Shown here one piece after another: positions 21,134-29,624 of a stretch of 40,357 bases of DNA. Source of the stretch: a virus; IMG/VR virus record IMGVR_UViG_3300024054_000179, positions 1-40,357 of that record; one strand, given 5' to 3'. A program made the translations under genes and the position numbers. How positions within the stretch are numbered: position 1 is the first letter of the stretch; each line of letters opens with the position of its first letter. The notes below the pieces were generated by a model. It had not been told where the DNA came from. It saw only the letters and a program-made list of their open reading frames with translations, and ran no database searches.

Positions 21134-23208
21134 ATTACGCTCAACCAAGTGCATCTGCAATTTATATGTTTTGGAATCAATCCATAACTTTCATTTAATT
21201 TATAGACTTTTCCATTCTCGCTGTCGCATAAATCACAAGTTCTATCTGATAATGCTGATAGCCATCTTACTTCCTCAATATCATTTTCTTTGTAAGTATC
21301 TAAAAGTCCAAGATTAGCAAGTCTTATTGTTTCTGTTCTACTTATCATTACTGGTCTCTCTTCTTTTGGAATAATCCCCCCATCTTCTTTTATTCTATCT
21401 TTAAGTTTTAAACTATCTTTTATATCGTTTTCTATATCTCTCATAGATTTATTTTTCTTAAATCCATTCTTTAATATTGTCCTCAATTTTTCTATTTGTT
21501 CATTTGATAATAATCCATTTTCAACATCTGCTTCTGTTATGGCCTTTAAATCATTAAATTCATCTATTTTTAATCTACTTAAAATATTTAATAGATAATC
21601 AGAATAGTTAAATCCTGAAATTTCCTGCAAGTTTGAGAATTCTTGTATAGTCATTTCTTCAAATGGCTTTATTTTATTTATTTCTTCTGAACATTTGCAT
21701 ACTTCTGCTTCATCCTTAAATTTACTTATTTGAGCAAGTCTATCTTCAGCTTCTTTTTTAGATTTATAGCATCCAAAGTTTTTTCCTGTTTGATGAGAAA
21801 ATACACACCATTCATCACCAATTTTTTTAATAAATTCCGTTATCTTATGTTGACATATATCATTTTTTTCTATATTAACATTTTTTTCTGTTTCTGTTAA
21901 TATAGGTGTTTCCAAAGTTACACTTTTATTTTCTTCGATGTGTTCTTCTTGTTTCTCTTTTGCATTTGGTTTTGCTCCAGGTACTTCTGGTTGTTCTATT
22001 TGTGCTTCTTGTTCTTTTTCTGAATCTATCATAATTTGATCTATATTTTCAAAATTAAGAAGTCTTGCTATTTCTTCCTGTATTTTTAATTTCATTGCAT
22101 TTGATAAATACATATTCTGCATTAGCATATTTAATTGAGATATTCTATTGTTTATTTCTTCCTCGCTTGGAAGATTCCATATAAATTCTATTTTTTCATC
22201 TAACTTATTTTCTCTCAATAATGGTCTGAATATCTGTTGCTCTATTATTGTTTCAATTTCTTCCTGCCAACTGGCAATCTTTCTTTGGAATGTTTCAAGT
22301 TGCACTTTTGCTATTCCTTCATTCAATTGGCCAGATCCCATCATAACTTCAGGAACTTCAAATCCTGCAACTAACATTCTGAAATTATGCATTAAATTAT
22401 CTGTTATATTCTTGCCTATTTCACCAAAGTCGAGTACATTCATTTTGACATTTCCATCAGTTACCCATTCAGTTCTATTTGTCATATATACTAAACTATT
22501 TTTGATAGAATCTACTGCATTTGAATCTGTATTTTCTCCCTCTATTCCAACTTGAACGTGTATAGGAGCTCCCGCTTTCCTTGTGATCATCTTTTGATAA
22601 TCTGCCTCATTCAGTATTGTATTTTCTATTACTCTTTCATTTGGCATTATTAATCCCCAACCATATGCCTCTCCTGGACTTGCATTAATCTTAAGATGAC
22701 ATATTTCATGTGATTTAAATGGTATTAATTTTCTTGATGTTATAGTAAATCTTTTTGGATTCAGAATAAATTGATTATATCCTTCTATTGTTCCTTTGTT
22801 GTTTCTTTGTACATACATATAATTTGCATTTAAAGCTCTAACTTTCTGATTTTTTAAATCAATTTCCATAAATCCATTGCCTTTCTTCAATGCTTCCCTT
22901 ATCCATTCTCTAAGAATTACTGTCAGATTTGATTCATGAATAAATGATTTAATTAATGCTAACGAGTTTTTATTCTTTGCTTTTATAGAAAATTCTCCAA
23001 CAATGTTATCTACGATCTTATTTATAAAAGCGGAAACAATTCCAACTGTTTTATATACCTTTTCTGCATCTTCAAAATTGAAGGGGTGCTTTTCTCCAAG
23101 TTCATTTGGCCATTTTTCAATATCGTTTTCTACTTGCGATTTAAATTCTTCTTTAAAGTATAATGACTTATCTTTTTCAGAAACGGCCATATATGGTGTT
23201 ATTTTCAT
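21130..23208 (-). CDS. Portal protein fused to MuF-like head morphogenesis domain
   Basis: The first 400 or so of 692 residues are portal-like: YKTVGIVSAFINKIVDNIVG, LREWIREALKKGNGFMEIDL, VRALNANYMYVQRNNKG, CHLKINASPGEAYGWGL, and the AGFEVPEVMMGSGQLN stretch typical of portal clip/stem regions. A charged linker (about 400-455) precedes a short unit with WCVFSHQTGKNFGCYKSKKE, a piece also seen in other phage head proteins. The C-terminal 150 residues are the MuF/SPP1 gp7-like domain, with SRTETIRLANLGLL and a Cys/His set at about Cys658, Cys661, His681, Cys684 and Cys686. Portal and MuF are usually separate genes; here one reading frame. Confidence 0.8.
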   Translation of the reverse strand: MKITPYMAVSEKDKSLYFKEEFKSQVENDIEKWPNELGEKHPFNFEDAEKVYKTVGIVSAFINKIVDNIVGEFSIKAKNKNSLALIKSFIHESNLTVILREWIREALKKGNGFMEIDLKNQKVRALNANYMYVQRNNKGTIEGYNQFILNPKRFTITSRKLIPFKSHEICHLKINASPGEAYGWGLIMPNERVIENTILNEADYQKMITRKAGAPIHVQVGIEGENTDSNAVDSIKNSLVYMTNRTEWVTDGNVKMNVLDFGEIGKNITDNLMHNFRMLVAGFEVPEVMMGSGQLNEGIAKVQLETFQRKIASWQEEIETIIEQQIFRPLLRENKLDEKIEFIWNLPSEEEINNRISQLNMLMQNMYLSNAMKLKIQEEIARLLNFENIDQIMIDSEKEQEAQIEQPEVPGAKPNAKEKQEEHIEENKSVTLETPILTETEKNVNIEKNDICQHKITEFIKKIGDEWCVFSHQTGKNFGCYKSKKEAEDRLAQISKFKDEAEVCKCSEEINKIKPFEEMTIQEFSNLQEISGFNYSDYLLNILSRLKIDEFNDLKAITEADVENGLLSNEQIEKLRTILKNGFKKNKSMRDIENDIKDSLKLKDRIKEDGGIIPKEERPVMISRTETIRLANLGLLDTYKENDIEEVRWLSALSDRTCDLCDSENGKVYKLNESYGLIPKHINCRCTWLSVI

Positions 23209-23239
23209 TAATAATCAAGATTTTTGCAATTTAAATTAA

Positions 23240-23258
23240 TTGATTTTAATTATATATA
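23240..23258 (-). promoter_or_regulatory. Repeated TATA-type promoter motif, copy 5
   Basis: Minus strand TATATATAATTAAAATCAA, immediately after the terminase stop and about 32-50 nt before the portal ATG, which has no SD. It would start the head transcript. Confidence 0.6.
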
Positions 23259-23260
23259 TT

Positions 23261-24640
23261 TTAAACTGAAATATATGGCTTCAATGGTTTCTTTAGAATA
23301 AAATACATTCGCATCATTATTGCATCTCCAAAATCTGAAGATCTTCCTATTAATTCTTTTATATTTTCTTTTGGCGTTACTTGAAGCGGTTGATCTTTGT
23401 CTGCATTATGATTCTTTATCTGCTCTAAGTCTCCGATAATTAATTCTTTATGTTTTGGATCTATTTCTTTATAGATACTTATTTTTCCACTATTAACCAT
23501 CTCAGAAAGATAAAAATAGCATTGTGATTTAAGGTTTTTGTAGTTTGCTATATCCTTATGATTAAGCCTTTCAAGAGCCTTAGAATTGTTCACAAATCCT
23601 TTTATCCCCTTCATTTCGTCAACTATGCCACCACCTATGCCATCTTCATCAACTACTATATTTGATCGGGGTATTCCCTCTTTGCTGGCTAACCATTCTA
23701 AGAAGGTCCTTGTTTCTTTTAGACTTTTGTTCTGAAATACTGACAATTTAATAATATGAAAATGTTGCCATAATATAATAACTGTTTTATCTTCTCCGAA
23801 TCTAGCCACATCACACGTTATGTATTTTTGTTCTTTTGGAGTTTCTATATAATTATTTGTGAACATATCTAATATTTTATCATAATCAAATAATTTTGTG
23901 GGATCTTCATCATATTCCCAGTTTCCAAAAAGCAATCTTTCTTTTGAATTTTTGTCTAATTTGTGAAGATTTTCTATATAATGTTTAGATATAAATGGAT
24001 TGTCCGTGACTAATGCGTGCACAAATTTCCTATGTTTTAATAAATTTCCTTCTTTTTCTGCTTTATAAAATTCTTGATATAAAAAGTTTTTTGTAGGATT
24101 TGTTGCAGTCAATAATTTTGGGATCAATCCAAATTCATCAAGTCTATATCTTATTCTTGACATTACAATTAAATAGGCCTTATGGCTTACCTGGCTTGCT
24201 TCATCTATAAATGCTCCAGTATATTCAGTACTTCCAAGTTCATCGAACTCAGGATCACTCGGATATAAAAATAAATCCTTCAGATATATTTCACTTCCAT
24301 TGAACCATGTAACTATTCCACTCATAGAATTATATTTAAAATCTATTCCATTTTTTAATCCATAAATAGAACATAATCTAAAAAAAGTTAATAATGTACT
24401 CTCTTTTAATGTTTTAAGTATGGCCCTGCCCATTAGCCATCTGCTTCCTTGATATTTCAAGCATGATAAAATAAGCCAAAGACATCCAAGTACAGATTTT
24501 CCTCCACCCGCGCCACCTCCATATAAAACTTCTGTTGTTTCATTGTCTTGGAGTATCATTAGAGCTTGCTTCTGCTTTTTGCTCAGCTGTACTTGGCACT
24601 TCAATAAGTTCAAATCTATATCCTCTAATATTGTGTTCAT
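23261..24640 (-). CDS. terL: Terminase large subunit
   Basis: A 459-residue ATPase-nuclease that packages viral DNA into the prohead through the portal. Walker A is GGGAGGGKS at 41-49 and Walker B is GAFIDEAS at 142-149; TATNPTKN (178-185) is the coupling motif. The nuclease half has CDVARFGEDKT (Asp277), NIVVDEDGIGGG (Asp331/Asp333) and SSDFGDA (Asp436/Asp439), the RNase H-like acidic cluster. LSKKQKQALMIL (19-30) is the adenine-binding Q-motif region and supports the first ATG. The gene overlaps the small-subunit gene by 101 nt. Confidence 0.92.
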   Translation of the reverse strand: MNTILEDIDLNLLKCQVQLSKKQKQALMILQDNETTEVLYGGGAGGGKSVLGCLWLILSCLKYQGSRWLMGRAILKTLKESTLLTFFRLCSIYGLKNGIDFKYNSMSGIVTWFNGSEIYLKDLFLYPSDPEFDELGSTEYTGAFIDEASQVSHKAYLIVMSRIRYRLDEFGLIPKLLTATNPTKNFLYQEFYKAEKEGNLLKHRKFVHALVTDNPFISKHYIENLHKLDKNSKERLLFGNWEYDEDPTKLFDYDKILDMFTNNYIETPKEQKYITCDVARFGEDKTVIILWQHFHIIKLSVFQNKSLKETRTFLEWLASKEGIPRSNIVVDEDGIGGGIVDEMKGIKGFVNNSKALERLNHKDIANYKNLKSQCYFYLSEMVNSGKISIYKEIDPKHKELIIGDLEQIKNHNADKDQPLQVTPKENIKELIGRSSDFGDAIMMRMYFILKKPLKPYISV

Positions 24641-25010
24641 GTTTATCTGCTATTTTTTCTTTATATCCCCAATTTTCTAATTCTTCCCTATAAGATTTTT
24701 GAGCTTTAATTAATAGATCTATTGCCTGTATTTTTATTTTAGGATCTTGATTTGTTGCAGCAATTAAAGCTTCATTAACTATTCTATCTCCAATTACATT
24801 CATTTGTATTTTTATTTCTTTTATATCTTTTGGCCTGTAATGCCCTTTAATCCAATTTAAATCTTTAAATATAGTCCTAGTACTTACTTCAAATTGTTTG
24901 GCCAATAATTTTGTGTCTATATTCCAAAGTCCAACTTTTTTGATTAATTCGAGTATTTTGTTTCTTCTTTCTAAAACTTCTTTTGTGAATATTTTATGAA
25001 TTTCTTCCAT
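24540..25010 (-). CDS. terS: Terminase small subunit-like DNA-binding protein
   Basis: A 156-residue protein with an N-terminal HTH (KVGLWNIDTKLLAKQFEVST then RTIFKDLNWIK, about residues 25-58), a helical middle (DRIVNEALIAATNQDPKIKI, QAIDLLIKAQKSYRE) that would form the oligomerisation domain, and a polar tail. It lies directly before the large subunit, as small terminases do; they recognise the packaging site. Its last 33 codons overlap the start of terL in another frame. Confidence 0.75.
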   Translation of the reverse strand: MEEIHKIFTKEVLERRNKILELIKKVGLWNIDTKLLAKQFEVSTRTIFKDLNWIKGHYRPKDIKEIKIQMNVIGDRIVNEALIAATNQDPKIKIQAIDLLIKAQKSYREELENWGYKEKIADKHEHNIRGYRFELIEVPSTAEQKAEASSNDTPRQ

Positions 25011-25013
25011 AAA

Positions 25014-25751
25014 TTATGTATTTATCTTAATTGCTTTTTGTTTAGTTAAGTCTTCCCATCTTTTAATTGCTACTTCGACATATCTTGGATCTAATTCCAT
25101 GGCATAACATCTTCGATTAGTATTTTCACATGCTATTAGACTTGTTCCTGAACCAAGGAATAGATCTAATACAATATCATTTTCATCTGAACTATTTATT
25201 ATGCATTTTTGTACAAGTGCGACAGGTTTACATGTAGGATGTGTATATTTGCCTGTGGGTCGTCTTTTTATGAACCAGCAGTCTGTTTGCCCCCTATTTC
25301 CTCTAAATTTCTTTTCAGGATAATAAAAATAAAGCATTGGTTCGTATTGACTATGATAATCTCTAGCTAAAATGCTGAATCCATTCTTTATCCACATAAT
25401 AAAAGTTGGTCTATATCCCAAGTTTTTCATGCACCAGGGATATATTAATTCAATTTGATTAGTTCCACAACACATATAAACTGCTCCTTTGACTATTCCA
25501 GTATGAATTAAATTTAAGAGTGTTAAAATTTGAAAGTTTATATCATTCATGATTCCTCCAAGTTTATGCATACTTCTTCCGCCTTTTCTCCTAGATTCTG
25601 GAATATAATTAATTGAATAAGGCGGATCTGTCCATATCATGTCTGCTTTCTGTCCATCTAATAATTTATTTACATCTGTTAATTTTAAACTATTTCCGCA
25701 CATTAATACATGTTTCCCAAGTATGAATTTATTTCCTTCTTTTATATCCAT
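25014..25751 (-). CDS. DNA amino-methyltransferase (N4-cytosine/N6-adenine type)
   Basis: The 245-residue enzyme has WTDPPYSIN at 40-48 (catalytic motif IV) and DLFLGSGTSLIACENTNRR near residues 195-213 (motif I, SAM binding). The order IV before I is that of the beta class. DPPY usually marks N6-adenine activity, but N4-cytosine is possible. The body also carries the RRPTGKYTHPTCKPVALVQ segment common in such enzymes. It is one of three tandem genes; no restriction endonuclease partner is next to it, so host-defence evasion is the likely role. Confidence 0.85.
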   Translation of the reverse strand: MDIKEGNKFILGKHVLMCGNSLKLTDVNKLLDGQKADMIWTDPPYSINYIPESRRKGGRSMHKLGGIMNDINFQILTLLNLIHTGIVKGAVYMCCGTNQIELIYPWCMKNLGYRPTFIMWIKNGFSILARDYHSQYEPMLYFYYPEKKFRGNRGQTDCWFIKRRPTGKYTHPTCKPVALVQKCIINSSDENDIVLDLFLGSGTSLIACENTNRRCYAMELDPRYVEVAIKRWEDLTKQKAIKINT

Positions 25752-26398
25752 GGATTTTGAAGCCTCCTATTTGTAATATCTACATATTTTTGAATTATAT
25801 CACATCCAATGAAATTTCTTTTAGTCATTTGAGCGGCTAAGGCGGTTGTTCCGCTACCCATAAATGGGTCTAGTACGATATCTCCTTCTTTTGAGTGATT
25901 TTCTATTAAATGTTTGACAACTTCAAGAGACTTTTGTGTTGGATGGATTTTCTTATCCTTTTTGAAATTTCTTTGTGGTCGAGATTTTTCTATAACTGTC
26001 CAATTATCTATCCATAACTTATTTTTTGTATCAAAATGAAAATTACCAGGGTTTTTAACAAACCACAAAATCGGTTCGTGATGTCCATTATAAGACCTTT
26101 TTCTTTGTATTCCTCCATTACGGTAATACCATATTAGCTCTTGCCAGAAAATTAATCCTGCCTTTCTTAATCTTTGTTCAACTTCAAGTCGGTTTTGTTT
26201 TCCACAGAATACTAAAAGAGAGGCATCATCCGCCATAACTCTGCTAATTTCATCACACCAAACTAAAGGAACCTTTTTATCCCACTCTTTTATCCCTACC
26301 CCATATGGTGGGTCTGTTAAGCATAAATCTGCAAATTTATCTGGCAATTGTTTTAAAAATTGCAATGCATCCATACAATAAACTTTATTAATTTCCAT
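25742..26398 (-). CDS. DNA amino-methyltransferase, second copy
   Basis: A 218-residue enzyme with LCLTDPPYGVGIKEWDK (motif IV, 29-32), HPTQKSLEVVKHLIENHS (target/motif X region) and DPFMGSGTTALAAQ (motif I). Beta-class order. It overlaps the next methyltransferase gene by 10 nt and the upstream one by 11 nt, so the three are translated together. Its sequence differs clearly from the neighbour, so each probably recognises a different DNA site. Confidence 0.85.
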   Translation of the reverse strand: MEINKVYCMDALQFLKQLPDKFADLCLTDPPYGVGIKEWDKKVPLVWCDEISRVMADDASLLVFCGKQNRLEVEQRLRKAGLIFWQELIWYYRNGGIQRKRSYNGHHEPILWFVKNPGNFHFDTKNKLWIDNWTVIEKSRPQRNFKKDKKIHPTQKSLEVVKHLIENHSKEGDIVLDPFMGSGTTALAAQMTKRNFIGCDIIQKYVDITNRRLQNPWI

Positions 26399-27695
26399 GT
26401 ATAATCTCCATTTTTGTATTTGGTTTATACATTAAAAATCTCTCAATTGATAAACTAATGTAATCTGGATCTATATCTATTCCATAGTATTTTCTATTTA
26501 ATTGATCACTTGCGATCATACTTGATCCTGATCCATGAAAGCAATCCAATACATTCTCATTTTCAAATGTGAAGAATCTTATGCAATTAAAAGGCAAATC
26601 TATGGGAAATGGCGCTGGATGATCTCCGCTTAATGTTGTTTCTGTCATCATTTCCCATACATTTCCTGCGAATTTATTCAATAATATGTTTGGTATCTGT
26701 TCTTTTCTTAATTTTTCTGAATCCCCATATTTATAAGTTATCATCTGATTAATTAATTCTGGCTGTTCTTCATTTGCATAAATTTGTATTATTTCTGTTT
26801 GTACTTTTGGAACATAATATCTTGGAAATGGATTTCTTGTTGTTATTGTTCCCCTGGCTGAACCGCTTGGTTTTTTCCAATAAATATTCCTAAAAAAAGT
26901 ATATCCCAATTCTTCAAATATCTGATCATATTTTGCTGGCATATTAATTGGCCCCCATTCTCTTCCAATATTATTGCATATGTATCTGCCTTTTTTCATG
27001 AATTGCTGACCATTCTCAAATACTTGCTTAATCATTTTAAGGTAATCATTTAATGGTTGTTTATCTTGATATTTACCATATGAAATATCAAGATTATATG
27101 GTGGACTAGTAATAATCAAATCTATCTTGTTATCTCCTATTAGTTTCTGCCATGTTTCTATTTTAGATGAATCCCCGCATATAATTGTATGATTATCTAA
27201 TTTAATTATATCCCCTTCTTGAATTCCATATTTATTCTTTCCTGTATATTCATCTTCAACACTAACAGCAAACATATCTTCTTTGTCTCTTTCTTTTAAT
27301 CCCAATAAATAATTAATTTCTTCAGTACTGAATCCTGTTGATCCTAGTAGGTCTTCATTTTTCTCATCTATATCCATTAATAAGTCTATAAGTTTATCTT
27401 CATCAAATTGACCAGATATTTTATTCATTGCGATATTAAGTGCTTTTTCTTGCTCTATTGATAATTCTTTATAAATAACATCTAATTTTTTCCAGTTTAA
27501 TTCTTTTGCTACTTTTAGCATTTGATGACCGCTTATTAAATTTCCAGAATTCTTGTTTATAATTAATGGTCTAAGTTGACCATGTTCTTTAATACTCTTT
27601 TTTAAATTATTAAAATCTTTTTCACTTATCTTTCTTGGATTATAATCTGCCTCTTTGACTGATTCAATGTCAATCTGTTCATATTCCATGATCAC
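26388..27695 (-). CDS. ParB-like domain fused to DNA methyltransferase
   Basis: The 435-residue protein starts with a ParB/Sulfiredoxin-type N-terminal domain: IDIESVKEADYNPRKISEKD, the GQLRPLIINKNSG strand and LISGHQMLKVAKELNW (about residues 8-95). The methyltransferase part has GDSSKIE, IITSPPYNLDISYG (motif IV, SPPY 197-200, more usual for N4-cytosine) and CFHGSGSSMIASDQ (motif I, about 390-404). ParB-methyltransferase fusions are common in phages; the ParB-like part is thought to act on CTP/ATP or DNA. The first codon is GTG overlapping the upstream stop (GTGA); an ATG two codons on is an alternative start at 27689. Confidence 0.85.
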   Translation of the reverse strand: MIMEYEQIDIESVKEADYNPRKISEKDFNNLKKSIKEHGQLRPLIINKNSGNLISGHQMLKVAKELNWKKLDVIYKELSIEQEKALNIAMNKISGQFDEDKLIDLLMDIDEKNEDLLGSTGFSTEEINYLLGLKERDKEDMFAVSVEDEYTGKNKYGIQEGDIIKLDNHTIICGDSSKIETWQKLIGDNKIDLIITSPPYNLDISYGKYQDKQPLNDYLKMIKQVFENGQQFMKKGRYICNNIGREWGPINMPAKYDQIFEELGYTFFRNIYWKKPSGSARGTITTRNPFPRYYVPKVQTEIIQIYANEEQPELINQMITYKYGDSEKLRKEQIPNILLNKFAGNVWEMMTETTLSGDHPAPFPIDLPFNCIRFFTFENENVLDCFHGSGSSMIASDQLNRKYYGIDIDPDYISLSIERFLMYKPNTKMEIIHGN

Positions 27696-28189
27696 TTTTT
27701 CTTTGTTACTTCTTCAAGTTCTTTTAGCTTTTCTCTAGCTCGCCTAATTGCACTTGGCTTATCTTCCATTACAGAATATGTATTTGAATATCCCTTGAAT
27801 TTATATATTGTAGTCTTGAACTTTATATCTAATCCAGGATGCTTTTTAGTCTCATATTCATCACTTACTTCTTTTTCATCTATTATTTCAAAGTTGTTTA
27901 AGTCTGAATATTTTGTCCAGTTTATTTTGAATGGTTTTATTTCTTCTGGTTTAAGATATCCATTCTTCCTTACATTCTTTTTAACTTCATCTTCCCAGTA
28001 ATCCTTAAAATCATCTCTTGCGGCTTTATCACAAAATGGAACGCCATTAGATATACATATTTGCATCTTTTTTCCTAATTCTTCATTAAATTTTTCTATT
28101 TCTGTTTTTTCCCTTCTTGAGGGATTTACAATAGGGATAAAATCTTTTTTTTCTGATTCTGTGGGTGTTCTAATTATTCCGTCTTCCAT
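27692..28189 (-). CDS. Hypothetical protein, 165 aa
   Basis: A 165-residue charged protein with no recognised domain. The start is MEDGIIRTPTESEKKDFIPI; a helical part runs at about 25-75 and a beta part at about 85-140 (FEIIDEKEVSDEYETKKH, IKFKTTIYKFKG). It ends in a basic helix (AIRRAREKLKELEEVTKKK). SD GGAGG lies 5 nt before ATG. It overlaps the methyltransferase by GTGA and probably shares its transcript. Function unknown. Confidence 0.6.
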   Translation of the reverse strand: MEDGIIRTPTESEKKDFIPIVNPSRREKTEIEKFNEELGKKMQICISNGVPFCDKAARDDFKDYWEDEVKKNVRKNGYLKPEEIKPFKINWTKYSDLNNFEIIDEKEVSDEYETKKHPGLDIKFKTTIYKFKGYSNTYSVMEDKPSAIRRAREKLKELEEVTKKK

Positions 28190-28198
28190 GCTACCTCC

Positions 28199-28516
28199 TT
28201 AGCCAACTCCTGTAGGCATATCACTATTTTCTTTCATCTCTACGCCCTCATTAAGTTGATTATTTAATTCTTTAATTATATCTTCTTTTAGTTTTATCTC
28301 TGCATTATATCCTACTATAGAGTTTTCTATTTCTAAATCTTCTTTTTCACGATTAAATGGTCTTACTTTATCTTCATATGCTCTTTTTTTAATTAAAAAT
28401 TCTTTATGTAATTGCATTATTTCTAATGAATTATTTAAATTAATTAATTGTTCTTTATTTTTTTCTATACCTTTCAAAGTTAATTCTTTTTCAGTTTCTG
28501 TTAATTGTCTTTTCAT
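28199..28516 (-). CDS. Coiled-coil hypothetical protein, 105 aa
   Basis: A 105-residue protein that is almost entirely charged helices with heptad character (ELTLKGIEKNKEQLINLNNS, KLKEDIIKELNNQ). Such proteins can be structural or regulatory; no motif identifies this one. It lies between two small genes in the accessory cluster before the terminase/methyltransferase region. Confidence 0.55.
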   Translation of the reverse strand: MKRQLTETEKELTLKGIEKNKEQLINLNNSLEIMQLHKEFLIKKRAYEDKVRPFNREKEDLEIENSIVGYNAEIKLKEDIIKELNNQLNEGVEMKENSDMPTGVG

Positions 28517-28521
28517 TTTAT

Positions 28522-28692
28522 TTAATTTTCAAGATATTTTGGATTTATTTGCTGAATTTGTTCATCTATAATTTGTCTGCAGAATTGATCTGGTTTAAAT
28601 TCTGGATAATCATTAAAAAATTCTATTTGTCTGAATTTAAAACCGATAGATCTTTGAACTATTTTATCTTTTGGATTTATATGTTTTCCCAT
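28522..28692 (-). CDS. Ribbon-helix-helix-like small protein, 56 aa
   Basis: I place the start at the ATG at 28692, one nt after the stop of the upstream gene; a longer frame would use TTG. The protein has an N-terminal strand (KIVQRSIGFKFRQIEFF) followed by two helices (KPDQFCRQIIDEQIQQI). This resembles the ribbon-helix-helix fold of small DNA-binding repressors. It could regulate the nearby promoters. Confidence 0.5.
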   Translation of the reverse strand: MGKHINPKDKIVQRSIGFKFRQIEFFNDYPEFKPDQFCRQIIDEQIQQINPKYLEN

Positions 28693-28693
28693 T

Positions 28694-28885
28694 TTATTCT
28701 TTTGCTGCAATTATTCCTAATTCTATTAAAATAGAAATTAGCACCCATTTAATCTGCCATAATGCAATTGTTGATTCTTGTATTGCTGAAATTGGTTCAA
28801 ATCGATTAAATCCAAATAATGCATATAAAAAAATTATGAATGAAGCTCCATGAGCAATTCTTTTGATTATATGTTTGATATCCAT
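28694..28885 (-). CDS. Small membrane protein, 63 aa, two TM segments
   Basis: A 63-residue protein with a hydrophobic segment at about 13-27 (GASFIIFLYALFGF) and another at about 43-60 (WQIKWVLISILIELGIIAA). Two-helix membrane proteins are candidates for holins or membrane remodelling. A TATA-like box 25 nt upstream of the ATG implies a leaderless transcript. Function unknown. Confidence 0.55.
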   Translation of the reverse strand: MDIKHIIKRIAHGASFIIFLYALFGFNRFEPISAIQESTIALWQIKWVLISILIELGIIAAKE

Positions 28886-28905
28886 AATTAATTAATTAAT
28901 TGCTT

Positions 28906-28915
28906 GTTTATAAAC
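28906..28915 (-). promoter_or_regulatory. TATA-like promoter of the 63-aa membrane gene
   Basis: GTTTATAAAC, a perfect palindrome, with its centre about 25 nt before the ATG at 28885. This is the archaeal TATA-to-start distance, so transcription would begin at or near the start codon. Confidence 0.6.
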
Positions 28916-28950
28916 TTTGTGTTTTTATGATACTACTTTAAAATAGAAAA

Positions 28951-28960
28951 GTTTATAAAG
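28951..28960 (-). promoter_or_regulatory. Second TATA-like element
   Basis: Minus strand CTTTATAAAC, almost the same as the 28906-28915 element, 45 nt further upstream and just after the C5-methyltransferase stop. The two may be a pair of promoters for the same gene. Confidence 0.45.
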
Positions 28961-28970
28961 AATACATACT

Positions 28971-29624
28971 TTATTTATTTGATTGTGTGCAAGGGGACGC
29001 CCGTATCGCACACTCTAGTATATGTTTTCCTATTTGAGGCAATACACAATTTCTCAGAACTTGCCTTTTATTTTTTAATTTTAAATTTAAATTATTCAAT
29101 CCGTGTAAATCTATTAACTCTGGTATTTGCGCTTCTCGTATAATAGCTTTTCGTTGAGAATCTCTACTAGCTTTTCTATTCATTGTTCCTATTTGATAAT
29201 CTACTTTAATCGAATCAATTTTAAAATTTGACCAAAAACAATGCCTTCCAATTCGCTGGGGTTCGATTAATGGTTTGTAATATGGTTTAACATTTTCAAC
29301 TACCCATTTTCCTTTAAAAAAATGCTTTAAAAAAATTATTTCTTCATATAATTTCATGTCTGGGTATCTGAATATTCCTTGTCCTTTTAAAAAATGATTG
29401 CAACCAGAATGACTTTGACATGGAGGACTGCTCCATATAAAATCATAATTTTTAAAATATTTTAATAAAAATTCATGTGCATCCATGATAAATACATTAT
29501 CTTTTGGAAATAAGTTTTTATACACATATGCTATTTCTGGATTTAATTCTACTGCATCAATTTGATGATCTTCCCATAACTTTCTATTTCCCCCTATTCC
29601 AGCATAAAGATTTAATATTTTCAT
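28971..29624 (-). CDS. C5-cytosine DNA methyltransferase-like, short
   Basis: A 217-residue protein with LNLYAGIGGNRK (motif I, about 4-15), AVELNPE (motif II), SSPPCQSHSGC (motif IV with the catalytic Cys69) and VVENVKPYY (motif VI, 108-116). That is the order of C5-cytosine enzymes. It is much shorter than usual (over 300 residues), so the target-recognition part is small or missing, as in some phage enzymes. The ATG overlaps the stop of the upstream glycosyltransferase gene (ATGA). Confidence 0.75.
   Translation of the reverse strand: MKILNLYAGIGGNRKLWEDHQIDAVELNPEIAYVYKNLFPKDNVFIMDAHEFLLKYFKNYDFIWSSPPCQSHSGCNHFLKGQGIFRYPDMKLYEEIIFLKHFFKGKWVVENVKPYYKPLIEPQRIGRHCFWSNFKIDSIKVDYQIGTMNRKASRDSQRKAIIREAQIPELIDLHGLNNLNLKLKNKRQVLRNCVLPQIGKHILECAIRASPCTQSNK

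Noticed and set aside
28886-28970. Attachment site or origin in the AT-rich palindromic gap
   Set aside because: The ATTAATTAATTAAT run and TTTATAAA palindromes are better explained as promoter elements of the 63-aa gene; no integrase or direct repeat partner is present.
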